A DNA stretch of 10,216 bases from Dehalococcoidia bacterium UBA2588. Lineage in GTDB: Bacteria; Chloroflexota; Dehalococcoidia; Lucifugimonadales; UBA3495. A model generated the notes under the pieces. That model was given only the letters and a program-made list of their open reading frames with translations. It did no database searches and had not been told where the DNA came from. The first letter of the stretch is position 1, and each line of letters starts with the position of its first letter. This document shows, in pieces, positions 1 to 7,609 of the stretch. Location of the stretch: the NCBI GenBank assembly GCA_002339805.1, contig DDKW01000044.1, positions 1 through 10,216 of the forward strand, given 5' to 3'. Both the position numbers and the translations under genes were made by a program.

Positions 1-207
1 AAAGAACTAGCTTTGAATCACGTTTCAGAAGGCGCCGTTAGAGAGCAACAATTCAACGATGCATATAAATTCATCAGAGATGAATCTATGCACTGGGGAC
101 CTTTCTACGCTAACGTTCCATGGGGAGCTGGTCCTAGAGTTGCTAACTACGAACCATGGAAATTGGTTCCTTACTTCACTGCACCATGGACAATCAGCTT
201 GAAGTAA
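1..207 (+). CDS. ABC transporter substrate-binding protein, family 5 (peptide/nickel type), C-terminal fragment
   Basis: The first reading frame is open from base 1 to a TAA at 205-207 and gives the last 68 residues of a protein whose start lies outside the window. The stretch has the aromatic, Gly/Pro-rich look of the C-terminal end of family-5 solute-binding proteins (DppA/OppA/NikA type): a helix (EQQFNDAYKFIRDES), then a loop rich in Trp, Tyr and Pro that ends in a short hydrophobic strand. The main support is context, because the next four genes are the permeases and ATPases of exactly that transporter class, in the usual order. The protein would be exported or lipid-anchored and would deliver the solute to DppBC; its signal peptide cannot be seen. 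Ligand identity cannot be read from this tail. The first visible ATG/TTG codons are internal, not starts. Confidence 0.75.
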   Translation, partial: KELALNHVSEGAVREQQFNDAYKFIRDESMHWGPFYANVPWGAGPRVANYEPWKLVPYFTAPWTISLK

Positions 208-210
208 ACC

Positions 211-227
211 AAACAACTTAGTTGTTT
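211..227 (+). repeat. short inverted repeat after the binding-protein gene
   Basis: AAACAAC (211-217) and GTTGTTT (221-227) can form a 7-bp stem with a 3-nt loop, directly after the stop codon of the binding-protein gene. It is AT-rich and weak alone. It sits five bases before the much stronger hairpin at 233-265, so the two could act together as a processing or stability element. Confidence 0.35.
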
Positions 228-232
228 AAAGA

Positions 233-265
233 ATGACCGGAGGGATTTATATTCCCTCCGGTCAT
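233..265 (+). terminator. strong intercistronic hairpin between binding-protein and permease genes (attenuator or mRNA stabiliser)
   Basis: Bases 233-245 and 253-265 are perfect reverse complements: a 13-bp GC-containing stem (ATGACCGGAGGGA) with a 7-nt AT loop. No run of T follows (the next bases are CAAATGCAAAAG), so it is not a classical full intrinsic terminator. In ABC importer operons a hairpin here commonly protects the upstream message or limits read-through, so that binding protein exceeds permease. That role is inferred for this site. The stem also contains GGAGG, but it lies about 50 bases before the dppB start, too far to be its ribosome binding site. Confidence 0.6.
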
Positions 266-291
266 CAAATGCAAAAGAGGGGTAAGTTATT

Positions 292-1257
292 ATGTGGCAA
301 TATGTTTTAAGAAGATTCGGAGAGGGATTCATAACGCTCATAGCTCTAAGCTTCGTAGTTTTCGGGAGCGTTCACTTAACTGGAGACCCGGCTGATTACT
401 TAATGCCACTGACTGAAGCCCATGACCAAAAAATCTACGAAGCACAGAAAAAACAAATGGGTCTGGACAGACCTTTCATCGTCCAGTACTGGGACTACAT
501 TAACTCTGCAGTACTATTTGATTTCGGAACATCTTTCGTAATCCAAAAACCAATTTCAGAACTTATACTTACAAAGCTTCCCGCCACCGTCCATTTGGCT
601 CTCTGCGGTTTCTTCCTTTCTATTGTGATAGGAATTCCTCTGGGGATCATGTCCGCAGTAAAACGCGACTCTATTTTTGATAAATTAGGCAAAGGATTCG
701 CCGTATTCGGACTAGCGGCCCCCCAATTTTGGGTAGCTATTATGTTGATATTATTCTTGGGAGGCCAACTACAATGGTTCCCAACATATGGACGAGGTGA
801 CATTCAAGGCTGGTGGCCTGAATGGCACCAAATCCCACAAACTTTATGGCATTTAGCCCTTCCCTCGACTGTACTTGCGTTATCTGTAACGGCAGCAATA
901 ATGAGGCTTGCCAGATCCGCCATGTTAGAAATTCTAGACAGTGACTACGTTAAATTCGCTCAAGTTAAAGGTCTTAGCAATAGGATAGTGATTTGGAGAC
1001 ACGCAGCCAAAAACGCTTTAATTCCAGTACTTACATTCGGTGGAATTACTCTTGCTGGGCTATTAAACGGTTCTGTTGTTGTAGAAGTAGTGTTTGCTTG
1101 GCCAGGAGTAGGACTCTTACTTTTGGATGGAGTAACGCAAAGAGACTTCCCACTGACGGAAGCAGCTATTCTACTATCAGGATTCTTCTACATCACAACC
1201 GCAGTGATAATTGATATCGCTTATGGGTGGGTTGATCCTAGAGTAAGGACTAGATAG
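292..1257 (+). CDS. dppB: Dipeptide/oligopeptide-type ABC transporter permease, DppB-like
   Basis: A 321-residue inner-membrane permease that pairs with the next gene to form the translocation channel. It begins MWQYVLRRFGEG, the usual DppB/OppB/NikB start, with a first membrane span at about 9-27. A periplasmic segment with the family's GDPAD...MGLDRP signature follows (about 31-61). The remaining spans lie near 97-122, 135-157, 187-206, 245-268 and 290-312. The cytoplasmic EAA loop that contacts the ATPases is at about 220-245 (YVKFAQVKGLS...RHAAKNALIPV). The C-terminal DPRVR motif is also typical. Length matches the family (about 310-340). The ATG is supported by AGAGGGG at 276-282, nine bases upstream. 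It lies 84 bp after the binding-protein gene and 8 bp before dppC, so the genes are surely co-transcribed. The sequence does not show whether the substrate is peptide, nickel or another solute. Confidence 0.93.
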   Translation: MWQYVLRRFGEGFITLIALSFVVFGSVHLTGDPADYLMPLTEAHDQKIYEAQKKQMGLDRPFIVQYWDYINSAVLFDFGTSFVIQKPISELILTKLPATVHLALCGFFLSIVIGIPLGIMSAVKRDSIFDKLGKGFAVFGLAAPQFWVAIMLILFLGGQLQWFPTYGRGDIQGWWPEWHQIPQTLWHLALPSTVLALSVTAAIMRLARSAMLEILDSDYVKFAQVKGLSNRIVIWRHAAKNALIPVLTFGGITLAGLLNGSVVVEVVFAWPGVGLLLLDGVTQRDFPLTEAAILLSGFFYITTAVIIDIAYGWVDPRVRTR

Positions 1258-1265
1258 GAGGAATT

Positions 1266-2144
1266 ATGACTAGTTTAAATTTTGAACCAATCCAATTGAC
1301 CCGCGGACAATCTATTCGTAAATGGATAAAAGATTATAATCCCCCTTGGATAGCGCTCACCATCTTAACGGTGCTACTGTTTTGTGGTTTTTTCGCTAAC
1401 TTTCTAGTGGGAGACCCTATGACTAACGACCTAAAGGCTAGGCAAATTCCGCCTTTCACAGATTGGTCGCATATATTTGGAACAGATATTTTAGGTAAAG
1501 ACATGACCGCCAGGTTAGTTTTTGGCTGCAGATCAGTACTGCTGGTTACAGCCCCATCGATAATCGTGGCTCTACTGATTGGAACAACGGTTGGACTTCT
1601 AGCTGGGTATGCTCGAGGATGGGTTGATTCTGTCCTTATGAGAATAACTGACGCAACATTGGGATTCCCTTCTATCCTAGTAGCAATGCTTATTGTTACA
1701 TTCGTAGGAACTGGTTACACCGGAGTTATTATTGCAGTCACTGCCACTACGTGGGCTAGGTTTGCTAGAATGATTAGAGGGGAAGTACTTAGCGTAAGAG
1801 AGCGAGACTTTGTGGTACTTGCAGGCATCCTAGGAGTATCACCTGTGATGATTATGTGGAGGCATCTAATGCCCAATGTAATCAACACTTTGATGGTTAT
1901 GATTAGCTTAATGATTGGTCAAGTCATTTTACTTGAAGCATCTCTTAGCTTCCTTGGAATAGGAATGAGTCCTGGTGAACCTGCTTGGGGCATCATGGTT
2001 GCAGAAGGAAGACAACAACTCTTAACAACTTGGTGGGTATCACTCTTCCCTGGTATCTTAATTACTTTAGTGGTGATGGCCTTTAACTTTTTTGGTGACT
2101 GGTTAAGAGACTACCTAGACCCTAGACTGAGAAGAGCAAGATAG
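1266..2144 (+). CDS. dppC: Dipeptide/oligopeptide-type ABC transporter permease, DppC-like
   Basis: A 292-residue second channel subunit. The N-terminal cytoplasmic part is followed by a first span at about 28-48. Then comes the family's periplasmic motif FGTDILGKDMTARLVFGCR (71-89), diagnostic of DppC/OppC/NikC proteins. Further spans lie at about 92-115, 133-160, 205-227 and 258-278. The EAA loop is at about 181-204 (DFVVLAGILGVSP...WRHLMPN). The conserved LLEASLSFLGIG segment (222-233) and the C-terminal DWLRDYLDPRLR are both present. The start ATG has TAGGAGG just upstream, overlapping the end of dppB, so translation is probably coupled. No key element is missing, and the length is normal for the family. 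Confidence 0.93.
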   Translation: MTSLNFEPIQLTRGQSIRKWIKDYNPPWIALTILTVLLFCGFFANFLVGDPMTNDLKARQIPPFTDWSHIFGTDILGKDMTARLVFGCRSVLLVTAPSIIVALLIGTTVGLLAGYARGWVDSVLMRITDATLGFPSILVAMLIVTFVGTGYTGVIIAVTATTWARFARMIRGEVLSVRERDFVVLAGILGVSPVMIMWRHLMPNVINTLMVMISLMIGQVILLEASLSFLGIGMSPGEPAWGIMVAEGRQQLLTTWWVSLFPGILITLVVMAFNFFGDWLRDYLDPRLRRAR

Positions 2145-2155
2145 GAGAGGATGAT

Positions 2156-3148
2156 ATGAGTGAGGAAATATTATTAAAAGTAGAAAATTTACGAACCCAT
2201 TTCCATACAAAAACTGGTATCGTAAAAGCTGTAGATGGTATTGATTTCGAACTACATAAAGGTGAAACATTAGGTGTAGTTGGGGAATCAGGATCCGGAA
2301 AAAGTATGACTGCATGGTCGATTCTAGGTATGGTTCCAAAACCTGCAGGTCGTATCGAGTCAGGTAAAATTCTCTATCACGGAGAAGATTTAGTAGAGAA
2401 AAGTGACGATGAGATGCGAGCAATCCGAGGTACAGGAATATGCATGGTTATGCAAGACCCCCTGACTTCCCTAAACCCTGTGATAAATATAAAGAAACAG
2501 CTTACCGAAACCCTAGAGCTAGAATACGATGAGGATAAACCCTCATTGTTACAACGAGCTATTGGGTTACTTTCGAGTGTGAATATACCTGCTCCAGAAA
2601 TGAGAGTCACTTCATTCCCACACGAAATGAGCGGTGGAATGAGACAAAGAGTTGTTGGAGCGATTAGCATTTCCAGGAGTCCCGACATCCTTATCGCAGA
2701 TGAACCTACAACATCTCTCGATGTTACTATCCAATTACAGTATCTTAAATTACTAAAAGACATTCAAGAAGAAACTGGCGTAGGAATCATATTCATTACA
2801 CATGACTTTGGCATCGTAGCTAAAATGTGTGACCGTGTTGCTGTTATGTACGCAGGACACATTATAGAACAAGCAGACGTGGTGGAATTATTTGATAACC
2901 CTAAACACCCATATACGAAAGCCTTACTAAAATCAGTCCCGGATTTGGATGATGACGTAGACATGCTACCGACTATTGAAGGACAACCACCAGACCTTGC
3001 AAACACTCCTTCCGGTTGTGTCTTTAGAGACAGGTGTCCCAACCCATCAGACGATTGCAAGGAAGGAAACATTGAAATGGCAATGATCGAAGTAAGTCCA
3101 GGACACTGGGTAGATCAATGTTGCGTGAACTGCGGCGAGATTGATTAA
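2156..3148 (+). CDS. dppD: Oligopeptide/dipeptide ABC transporter ATPase, DppD-like, with cysteine-rich (putative Fe-S) tail
   Basis: A 330-residue cytoplasmic ATPase. Visible motifs: Walker A GESGSGKS (43-50), Q-loop Gln100, signature MSGGMRQR (158-165), Walker B ILIADEP (178-184) and H-loop His216. The C-terminal oligopeptide-transporter domain begins around 240 (NPKHPYTKALLKSVP). It ends with cysteines at 288, 294, 301, 322, 323 and 326. Members of this family are known to bind a [4Fe-4S] cluster with four cysteines in this tail. Here the fourth position is a CC pair, with one more Cys three residues on. The start ATG has AGGAG about 8 bases upstream, 11 bp after dppC. It should form a heterodimer with the DppF-like protein. 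The last ~43 residues are nearly identical to those of DppF (see findings). Confidence 0.93.
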   Translation: MSEEILLKVENLRTHFHTKTGIVKAVDGIDFELHKGETLGVVGESGSGKSMTAWSILGMVPKPAGRIESGKILYHGEDLVEKSDDEMRAIRGTGICMVMQDPLTSLNPVINIKKQLTETLELEYDEDKPSLLQRAIGLLSSVNIPAPEMRVTSFPHEMSGGMRQRVVGAISISRSPDILIADEPTTSLDVTIQLQYLKLLKDIQEETGVGIIFITHDFGIVAKMCDRVAVMYAGHIIEQADVVELFDNPKHPYTKALLKSVPDLDDDVDMLPTIEGQPPDLANTPSGCVFRDRCPNPSDDCKEGNIEMAMIEVSPGHWVDQCCVNCGEID

Positions 3149-3189
3149 TATACTAATTGGTTACCCGATAAATCTAAGGAGGGACAAAC

Positions 3190-4182
3190 ATGGCATCAAC
3201 CGATAACAGCTTAATTAAAGTTAATAATCTTAAAAAGCATTACCCTGTAACAAAGGGTGCTATTACGAAAACTTTGGTAGGAACAGTTAAAGCTATAGAC
3301 GGCATATCCTTCGACATAAATAAAGGAGAAACTTTTAGCTTGGTAGGAGAATCCGGCTGCGGTAAAACCACCACTACTAAAATGATCCTAATGTCTGAGC
3401 CACCCACTGATGGTATAGTTCAGTATGAAGGGTCAGACATGGCTGAATTCACTACCGCTTCTAGGAAAGAATTCAAATCTTCCGTCCAAGCCGTTTTCCA
3501 AGATCCATGGAGTTCTCTGAACCCTAAAATGAGAGTTAGAGATATAATCGCTGAGCCAATCGTAACTCACGAGAAAGCAACAAACAATGAGATTCAAGAA
3601 CGTGTAAATGAACTGCTTGGTGTTGTAGGAATGCACCCTTTCCATGCAGAAAGATACCCTCATGAATTTAGCGGAGGGCAACGACAAAGAATAGCTATTG
3701 CGAGAGCTCTCTCTACCAGACCTAAATTAATGGTTCTTGATGAGCCTGTATCAGCCCTTGATGTATCTATTAGAGCTCAAGTACTAAACCTGTTAAAAGA
3801 ACTTCAACAGACTTATGAGTTAAGTTATCTTATGATCGCTCACAATCTGGCAACAGTGAAATACATGAGCCACCAAGTGGCAGTTATGTATCTAGGGAAA
3901 ATAGTGGAACTTGGTAATCCTAAAGAGATTTTTGGAGATCCTAGGCACCCTTATACAAGAGCATTGATATCTGCAGCATTACCTTCACATCCCAGGCTTC
4001 AAAGAGACGAACTTGTACTAGTTGGCGAAGTTCCTTCTCCTATTGATCCTCCATCAAACTGTGTGTTCCGCACCCGATGTCCTGAACCAACAGATGACTG
4101 TAAGAATGGAAATATAGAAATGGGCCTCATAGAAGTAAGTCCTGGTCACTGGGTAGATCAATGTTGTGCTAATTGCGGATAA
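3190..4182 (+). CDS. dppF: Oligopeptide/dipeptide ABC transporter ATPase, DppF-like, with cysteine-rich (putative Fe-S) tail
   Basis: A 330-residue partner ATPase. Walker A GESGCGKT (53-60), Q-loop Gln104, signature SGGQRQR (161-167), Walker B LMVLDEP (180-186) and H-loop His218 are all intact. The residue after the H-loop His is Asn (AHN), where Asp is more common. The C-terminal domain starts near 249 (GDPRHPYTRALISA), followed by VGEVPSPIDPPSNC, which is typical of DppF/OppF. Cysteines lie at 291, 297, 304, 325, 326 and 329 in the same spacing as the DppD neighbour. AAGGAGGG about seven bases before the ATG is the best ribosome binding site in the operon. The 41-bp gap to dppD shows no clear promoter. 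The gene ends 8 bp from the convergent enolase-superfamily gene. Confidence 0.93.
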   Translation: MASTDNSLIKVNNLKKHYPVTKGAITKTLVGTVKAIDGISFDINKGETFSLVGESGCGKTTTTKMILMSEPPTDGIVQYEGSDMAEFTTASRKEFKSSVQAVFQDPWSSLNPKMRVRDIIAEPIVTHEKATNNEIQERVNELLGVVGMHPFHAERYPHEFSGGQRQRIAIARALSTRPKLMVLDEPVSALDVSIRAQVLNLLKELQQTYELSYLMIAHNLATVKYMSHQVAVMYLGKIVELGNPKEIFGDPRHPYTRALISAALPSHPRLQRDELVLVGEVPSPIDPPSNCVFRTRCPEPTDDCKNGNIEMGLIEVSPGHWVDQCCANCG

Positions 4183-4190
4183 CAGCTTGG

Positions 4191-5300
4191 TCAGAGGATT
4201 TTGTATTTACTGATAAAATCCTGATCAAATTCTAATCCGAGTCCTGGAGCATCCGGAACAGTGACATATCCTGAATTCATTACAGGAAAAGTTTTGTTCA
4301 TTTCGTAATAAGCGGGATCCCTATGTTCCTCAAACACCTCTACGAAAGTTCCATTAGGTATCGCTGACATCAAATGCAATGATATATGTGGCTCCTCATG
4401 ATGCCCCATCTTAATTCCTTTAATCTCTGCAGCTGACCTGATTTTTTGCCATTCAGTAATGCCTCCAGCGATTGAAGCATCGACATTTATGACATCGACT
4501 GATTCATTTTCAATTAAGCGCCAGCACCCAAATTTATTACTTTCTCCTTGACCTGCAGCAACTTTAGTACTGGTTGCTTCTCTTACTTTTCTCATGTTCT
4601 CCATAGCGCTGTGCCACTGTACAGGTTCTTCCAACCAATCTAGATTATACTGCTCAGTTTCTTTAGCAAACCGTATAGCCTGTTCTAATGTCCAGCCTTC
4701 ATTCGCATCACAAATCATATGGAAATCTTCACCCAAAGCTTCACGTATGCGCCTCACTCTTCCTATATCTTCTGATAACGATGCTCTTCCCACTTTGAGT
4801 TTAACGCCACCAAATCCTTGAGCTTTACTTTCTAATAGTTGAGCGATCTCTTCTTCATCAGCTCCTTGTTCATAGTATCGGAATCTAACCACAGGAGAAC
4901 TATTAGAGTATCCTCCAAGCATTTTATTCACAGAGGTATTAAGTATTCTGCCTTTCAAGTCCCACAAAGACACATCTATAGCCCCAATTGCCCTCATTAC
5001 GGGTCTAGGACCAAAGTCATGCGTATAATTAGGAGCCAAAGAAAACATTTTCTCCCATAGGTATTCAACCCGCATAGGATCTTCACCCAACACAGCATCC
5101 CTAAGAGGTCCTGTTACCAATTCATGTTGGAATTCGAAGGTAGATCGATCGTCACCCGAGTAGCTCTGGCTAATCACTCCTTCATCAGTTTCAATGCTAG
5201 TTATAATAGTGCACCGAAATCCCACATCATACACACTTCCAGAGAATACTTTCTCTAATGGTATTTTGACTGTGGTAGCCTTTACGTCAGTAATCTTCAT
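4191..5300 (-). CDS. Enolase-superfamily enzyme, mandelate racemase (MR)-type active site
   Basis: A 369-residue soluble enzyme, the usual length for mandelate racemase/muconate-lactonizing proteins: an N-terminal capping domain (about 1-125), then a modified TIM barrel. Catalytic candidates follow the MR layout with a nearly constant offset of 3-4 residues: KxK Lys167/Lys169, metal ligands Asp198 (CDANEGW), Glu224 (WLEEP) and Glu253 (GQGES), Asp274 (NVDASIAGG) with His300 or His301 (MGHHEEP) as the Asp-His dyad, and Glu321. This gives bases on both faces of the barrel and points to proton abstraction next to a carboxylate: racemisation, epimerisation or acid-sugar dehydration. The substrate cannot be assigned. 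It is the last gene of the ProV-ProW unit, 32 bp after the permease. The ATG has only GTGGGG about ten bases upstream. Confidence 0.88.
   Translation of the reverse strand: MKITDVKATTVKIPLEKVFSGSVYDVGFRCTIITSIETDEGVISQSYSGDDRSTFEFQHELVTGPLRDAVLGEDPMRVEYLWEKMFSLAPNYTHDFGPRPVMRAIGAIDVSLWDLKGRILNTSVNKMLGGYSNSSPVVRFRYYEQGADEEEIAQLLESKAQGFGGVKLKVGRASLSEDIGRVRRIREALGEDFHMICDANEGWTLEQAIRFAKETEQYNLDWLEEPVQWHSAMENMRKVREATSTKVAAGQGESNKFGCWRLIENESVDVINVDASIAGGITEWQKIRSAAEIKGIKMGHHEEPHISLHLMSAIPNGTFVEVFEEHRDPAYYEMNKTFPVMNSGYVTVPDAPGLGLEFDQDFISKYKIL
4195..4222. terminator. inverted repeat at the convergent gene ends (possible shared terminator)
   Basis: AGGATTTT (4195-4202) and AAAATCCT (4215-4222) can form an 8-bp stem with a 12-nt loop. 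A 10-bp version with a 2-nt bulge (TCA..GGATTTT with AAAATCCTGA) is also possible. It starts 12 bases after the dppF stop codon and lies inside the last codons of the convergent gene, so transcripts from either side could use it. The stem is short and AT-rich and lacks a clean T run, so termination here is only a suggestion. Confidence 0.3.
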
Positions 5301-5332
5301 AAGTGTATATCCCCACTAATACTAAATCTGTG

Positions 5333-6346
5333 CTATTCCCGATTAGTTGTGCCCGACGATGATTGGCTTGATTCGATATACCCTTGAGTTATACGGTCGA
5401 TCACAATAGCCATCAATACAATGCCCATTCCTGCCAAAAATGCTCCTCCTTGGTCTAATTGTCCCATCGACAATAGTACATCCTGGCCTAATCCTCCGGC
5501 TCCAACCATTGCTGCAATGGTAGACATAGCCAAAGCCATCATCACCGTTTGGTTAATCCCTGCCATGATCGTAGGGATAGCTAGGGGAATCTGGACTTTC
5601 GTAAGTAGCTGCATACGGTTACTACCAAATGCAGTTCCTGCTTCAATTACTTGAGAATCAACTTGCCTTATACCAAGGTTAGTTAGCCTGATACAAGGAG
5701 GAATTGAATACAGCACAGTAGCTATCACAGCTGAGACATTTCCTAGCCCAAAGAACATAATGCCTGGTACTAAGTACACAAAGCTAGGCATTGTTTGCAT
5801 TCCATCTAATATGGGCCTCAATATCCTATCGAATCTATCGCTTCGTGATCCCAATATACCTATTGGTATCCCAAACATTATAGAAATGGAAACTGACACT
5901 ATCATTATAGCTACAGTAACCATCGCACTTTCCCACAGGTGCATAACACCTATATATAACAACGCAGTTATAGCCAACAGGACAATTTTCCTGCCTCCAA
6001 TTCGCCAGGCCAGCAATAATACTAATCCGCTAAAAACAGGCCATGGGAGCCAAATCAGAAAATCTTTTAATCTGCCGAGCCATACTTTGATTTGATAACT
6101 TATGCCATCAAAAAACCAAGCACCATTTATCACTAACCAATCCAACCCATCGTTCATGCGACTCTTGACAGGAAATTCAACATCTAACGGGAATTTCAAA
6201 AACACTTCCAAATCAACTTGTCTAAGAATAAAGCTAATAATTAAGGCAATTCCACCTACCCCGGCATACACCAACCACTTGTTAATCCTTATCTTGGATA
6301 TCTTTGAAATATTATTATCAGTTTCGTTGGGATTTTCAGTAGCCAT
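5333..6346 (-). CDS. proW: Glycine betaine/proline-type ABC transporter permease, ProW-like
   Basis: A 337-residue inner-membrane permease. A polar N-terminus (1-22) leads to a span at about 24-41. A periplasmic/amphipathic stretch follows with NDGLDWLVINGAWFFDGI (65-82), typical of ProW. Further spans are near 102-114, 119-135, 141-163, 187-213, 263-283 and 300-315. The EAA motif is at about 235-265 (EAGTAFGSN...VQIPLAIPTIMAGINQ), and MALAMSTIAAMVGAGGLG (269-286) is the ProW/OpuAB hallmark. Length is close to the E. coli protein (about 354). The gene starts 20 bp after the ATPase gene with only a weak ribosome binding site, which suggests coupled translation. It transports quaternary amines or related osmolytes in known relatives. 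The periplasmic binding protein it needs is neither fused to it nor encoded in this window. Confidence 0.92.
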   Translation of the reverse strand: MATENPNETDNNISKISKIRINKWLVYAGVGGIALIISFILRQVDLEVFLKFPLDVEFPVKSRMNDGLDWLVINGAWFFDGISYQIKVWLGRLKDFLIWLPWPVFSGLVLLLAWRIGGRKIVLLAITALLYIGVMHLWESAMVTVAIMIVSVSISIMFGIPIGILGSRSDRFDRILRPILDGMQTMPSFVYLVPGIMFFGLGNVSAVIATVLYSIPPCIRLTNLGIRQVDSQVIEAGTAFGSNRMQLLTKVQIPLAIPTIMAGINQTVMMALAMSTIAAMVGAGGLGQDVLLSMGQLDQGGAFLAGMGIVLMAIVIDRITQGYIESSQSSSGTTNRE

Positions 6347-6366
6347 AATATAGTACCGTGCCTATC

Positions 6367-7596
6367 TTAATTACTTTGTTGTTGCAACGCATTTTCAGCA
6401 AATGCCTGTAATATGGCGTCATGTGTTGCTAATCCAGTAAGTATGTTTTCATCATCAACTATCGGTATCGGATATGGATTATCTAGAGTCAATTGCACTA
6501 CATCTTCAATCACCGTTGATTCATGAATTGGCTCGATCACAGATAAATCCATGTCTTTAAGTGGCGCATCGTTTCCTGCCGCTTCAATAGCTTCTTTATC
6601 TATAAACCCGAGAAGCTTATTATCATTATCTACTATAAAAGCAAATTCTTTTCCTGTATCTTCCATTCCTTCTATAATTTCTGATACCCTAGCCGTGGTT
6701 TCAAATACTTGTTCTAGGTCAGAGGCAATGGATTGAACTGACAAAACCCTAGTTTGACTTATATCTCTAGTGAATTCTTTAATGAAATCATCTGCAGGGT
6801 TAGTAATGATCTCTTCAGGAGTACCCAATTGAGTAATTCTACCGTCTCTCATAATCGCTATTCGATCACCAATCGTAACGGCTTCGTCCAAATCATGAGT
6901 GATAAAAACAATCGTCTTTTGCAATTCGGCTTGTAAATCAGCTAATTCTTCCCTCATTTGACGCCTAATTAAAGGATCTAAGCCGCTAAATGGTTCGTCC
7001 ATAAGCAGGATTGTAGGGTCCACTGTCAAAGCCCTAGCAAGACCAACGCGCTGCTGCATGCCTCCGCTTAACTCAGATGTCCGAGCTTCTTCCCAGCCAT
7101 CCAGTCCAACTTTTTCCAACATGTGTTTCGCAATTTCATATCTTTCATCTTTATCAATGCCTTTGAGTTCTAGCCCGTACGCCGCATTATCTATAACGTT
7201 TCGGTGGGGGAGTAATCCAAAATGCTGAAACACCATGGCCATTTCATTACGCCTGAACTCTCGAAGTTTAGCCGCATCATAAAGCAAGATATCATCATCA
7301 TTGATATTAATCTCACCACTAGACGGTTCAATAAGTCTTAATAAGCATCTAACCAAAGTAGATTTGCCACTACCTGACAAACCCATCACTACAAAGGTTT
7401 CACCAGGGAATACATCAAATGAAACATCATTCAGTGCTATAACGTCGCCGGATTCTTGAAGGACCTCACTTTTATCAGTGTCTCCTTCATCTGCATTCAC
7501 AATTTCATCTTGATTGCTTCCAAAGATCTTCCATAAAGACCTCACGGATATTATTGGGGCTAAGGGTGATTCTGTAGTAGTGTTATTTTGTAGCAT
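6367..7596 (-). CDS. proV: Glycine betaine/proline-type ABC transporter ATPase with tandem CBS domains, ProV-like
   Basis: A 409-residue ATPase when started at the ATG whose A is at 7596. That ATG has AAGGAGGAG at an ideal distance, whereas extending to the TTG at 7617 adds seven residues without a ribosome binding site. Order: SVRSLWKIFG (17-26), the ProV-type insertion before the core (about 27-50), Walker A GLSGSGKST (72-80), Q-loop Gln124, signature LSGGMQQR (176-183), Walker B ILLMDEP (196-202), H-loop His234, then two CBS domains (about 285-345 and 350-404). In OpuA/ProV relatives the CBS pair senses ionic strength or nucleotides and gates transport, so osmotic control is plausible but not shown here. 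It is first of three co-directional genes, ATPase-permease-enzyme. The tail is Gln-rich (ALQQQSN). Confidence 0.94.
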   Translation of the reverse strand: MLQNNTTTESPLAPIISVRSLWKIFGSNQDEIVNADEGDTDKSEVLQESGDVIALNDVSFDVFPGETFVVMGLSGSGKSTLVRCLLRLIEPSSGEININDDDILLYDAAKLREFRRNEMAMVFQHFGLLPHRNVIDNAAYGLELKGIDKDERYEIAKHMLEKVGLDGWEEARTSELSGGMQQRVGLARALTVDPTILLMDEPFSGLDPLIRRQMREELADLQAELQKTIVFITHDLDEAVTIGDRIAIMRDGRITQLGTPEEIITNPADDFIKEFTRDISQTRVLSVQSIASDLEQVFETTARVSEIIEGMEDTGKEFAFIVDNDNKLLGFIDKEAIEAAGNDAPLKDMDLSVIEPIHESTVIEDVVQLTLDNPYPIPIVDDENILTGLATHDAILQAFAENALQQQSN

Positions 7597-7600
7597 TAAA

Positions 7601-7609
7601 CTCCTCCTT
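7601..7609 (-). promoter_or_regulatory. ribosome binding site that fixes the proV-like start
   Basis: On the minus strand AAGGAGGAG lies here, with its GGAGG core six bases before the ATG at 7596. It overlaps the seven codons that would be added by the upstream TTG at 7617, so the shorter protein is the better annotation. Confidence 0.8.

Noticed and set aside
25..216. Open frame of 63 codons on the minus strand opposite the binding-protein tail
   Set aside because: It overlaps a well-supported coding end, has no ribosome binding site, and its sequence has no domain-like pattern. It is a mirror of the real gene.
2115..3072. Three minus-strand open frames of 102-128 codons opposite dppD
   Set aside because: dppD is certain from its ATPase motifs; the opposite frames are compositional shadows with no recognisable features.
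4191..5300. Assigning the enzyme as hydroxyproline-betaine/proline-betaine epimerase because of the betaine-type transporter next door
   Set aside because: The catalytic set is MR-like (Asp-His dyad) and not the lysine pair of the known betaine epimerase, so the name cannot be transferred.
5760..6353. Plus-strand open frames of 111 and 83 codons opposite the ProW-like gene
   Set aside because: They are antisense to a clear permease gene. Their hydrophobic, Ile/Pro-rich content simply reflects the complement of membrane-protein codons.
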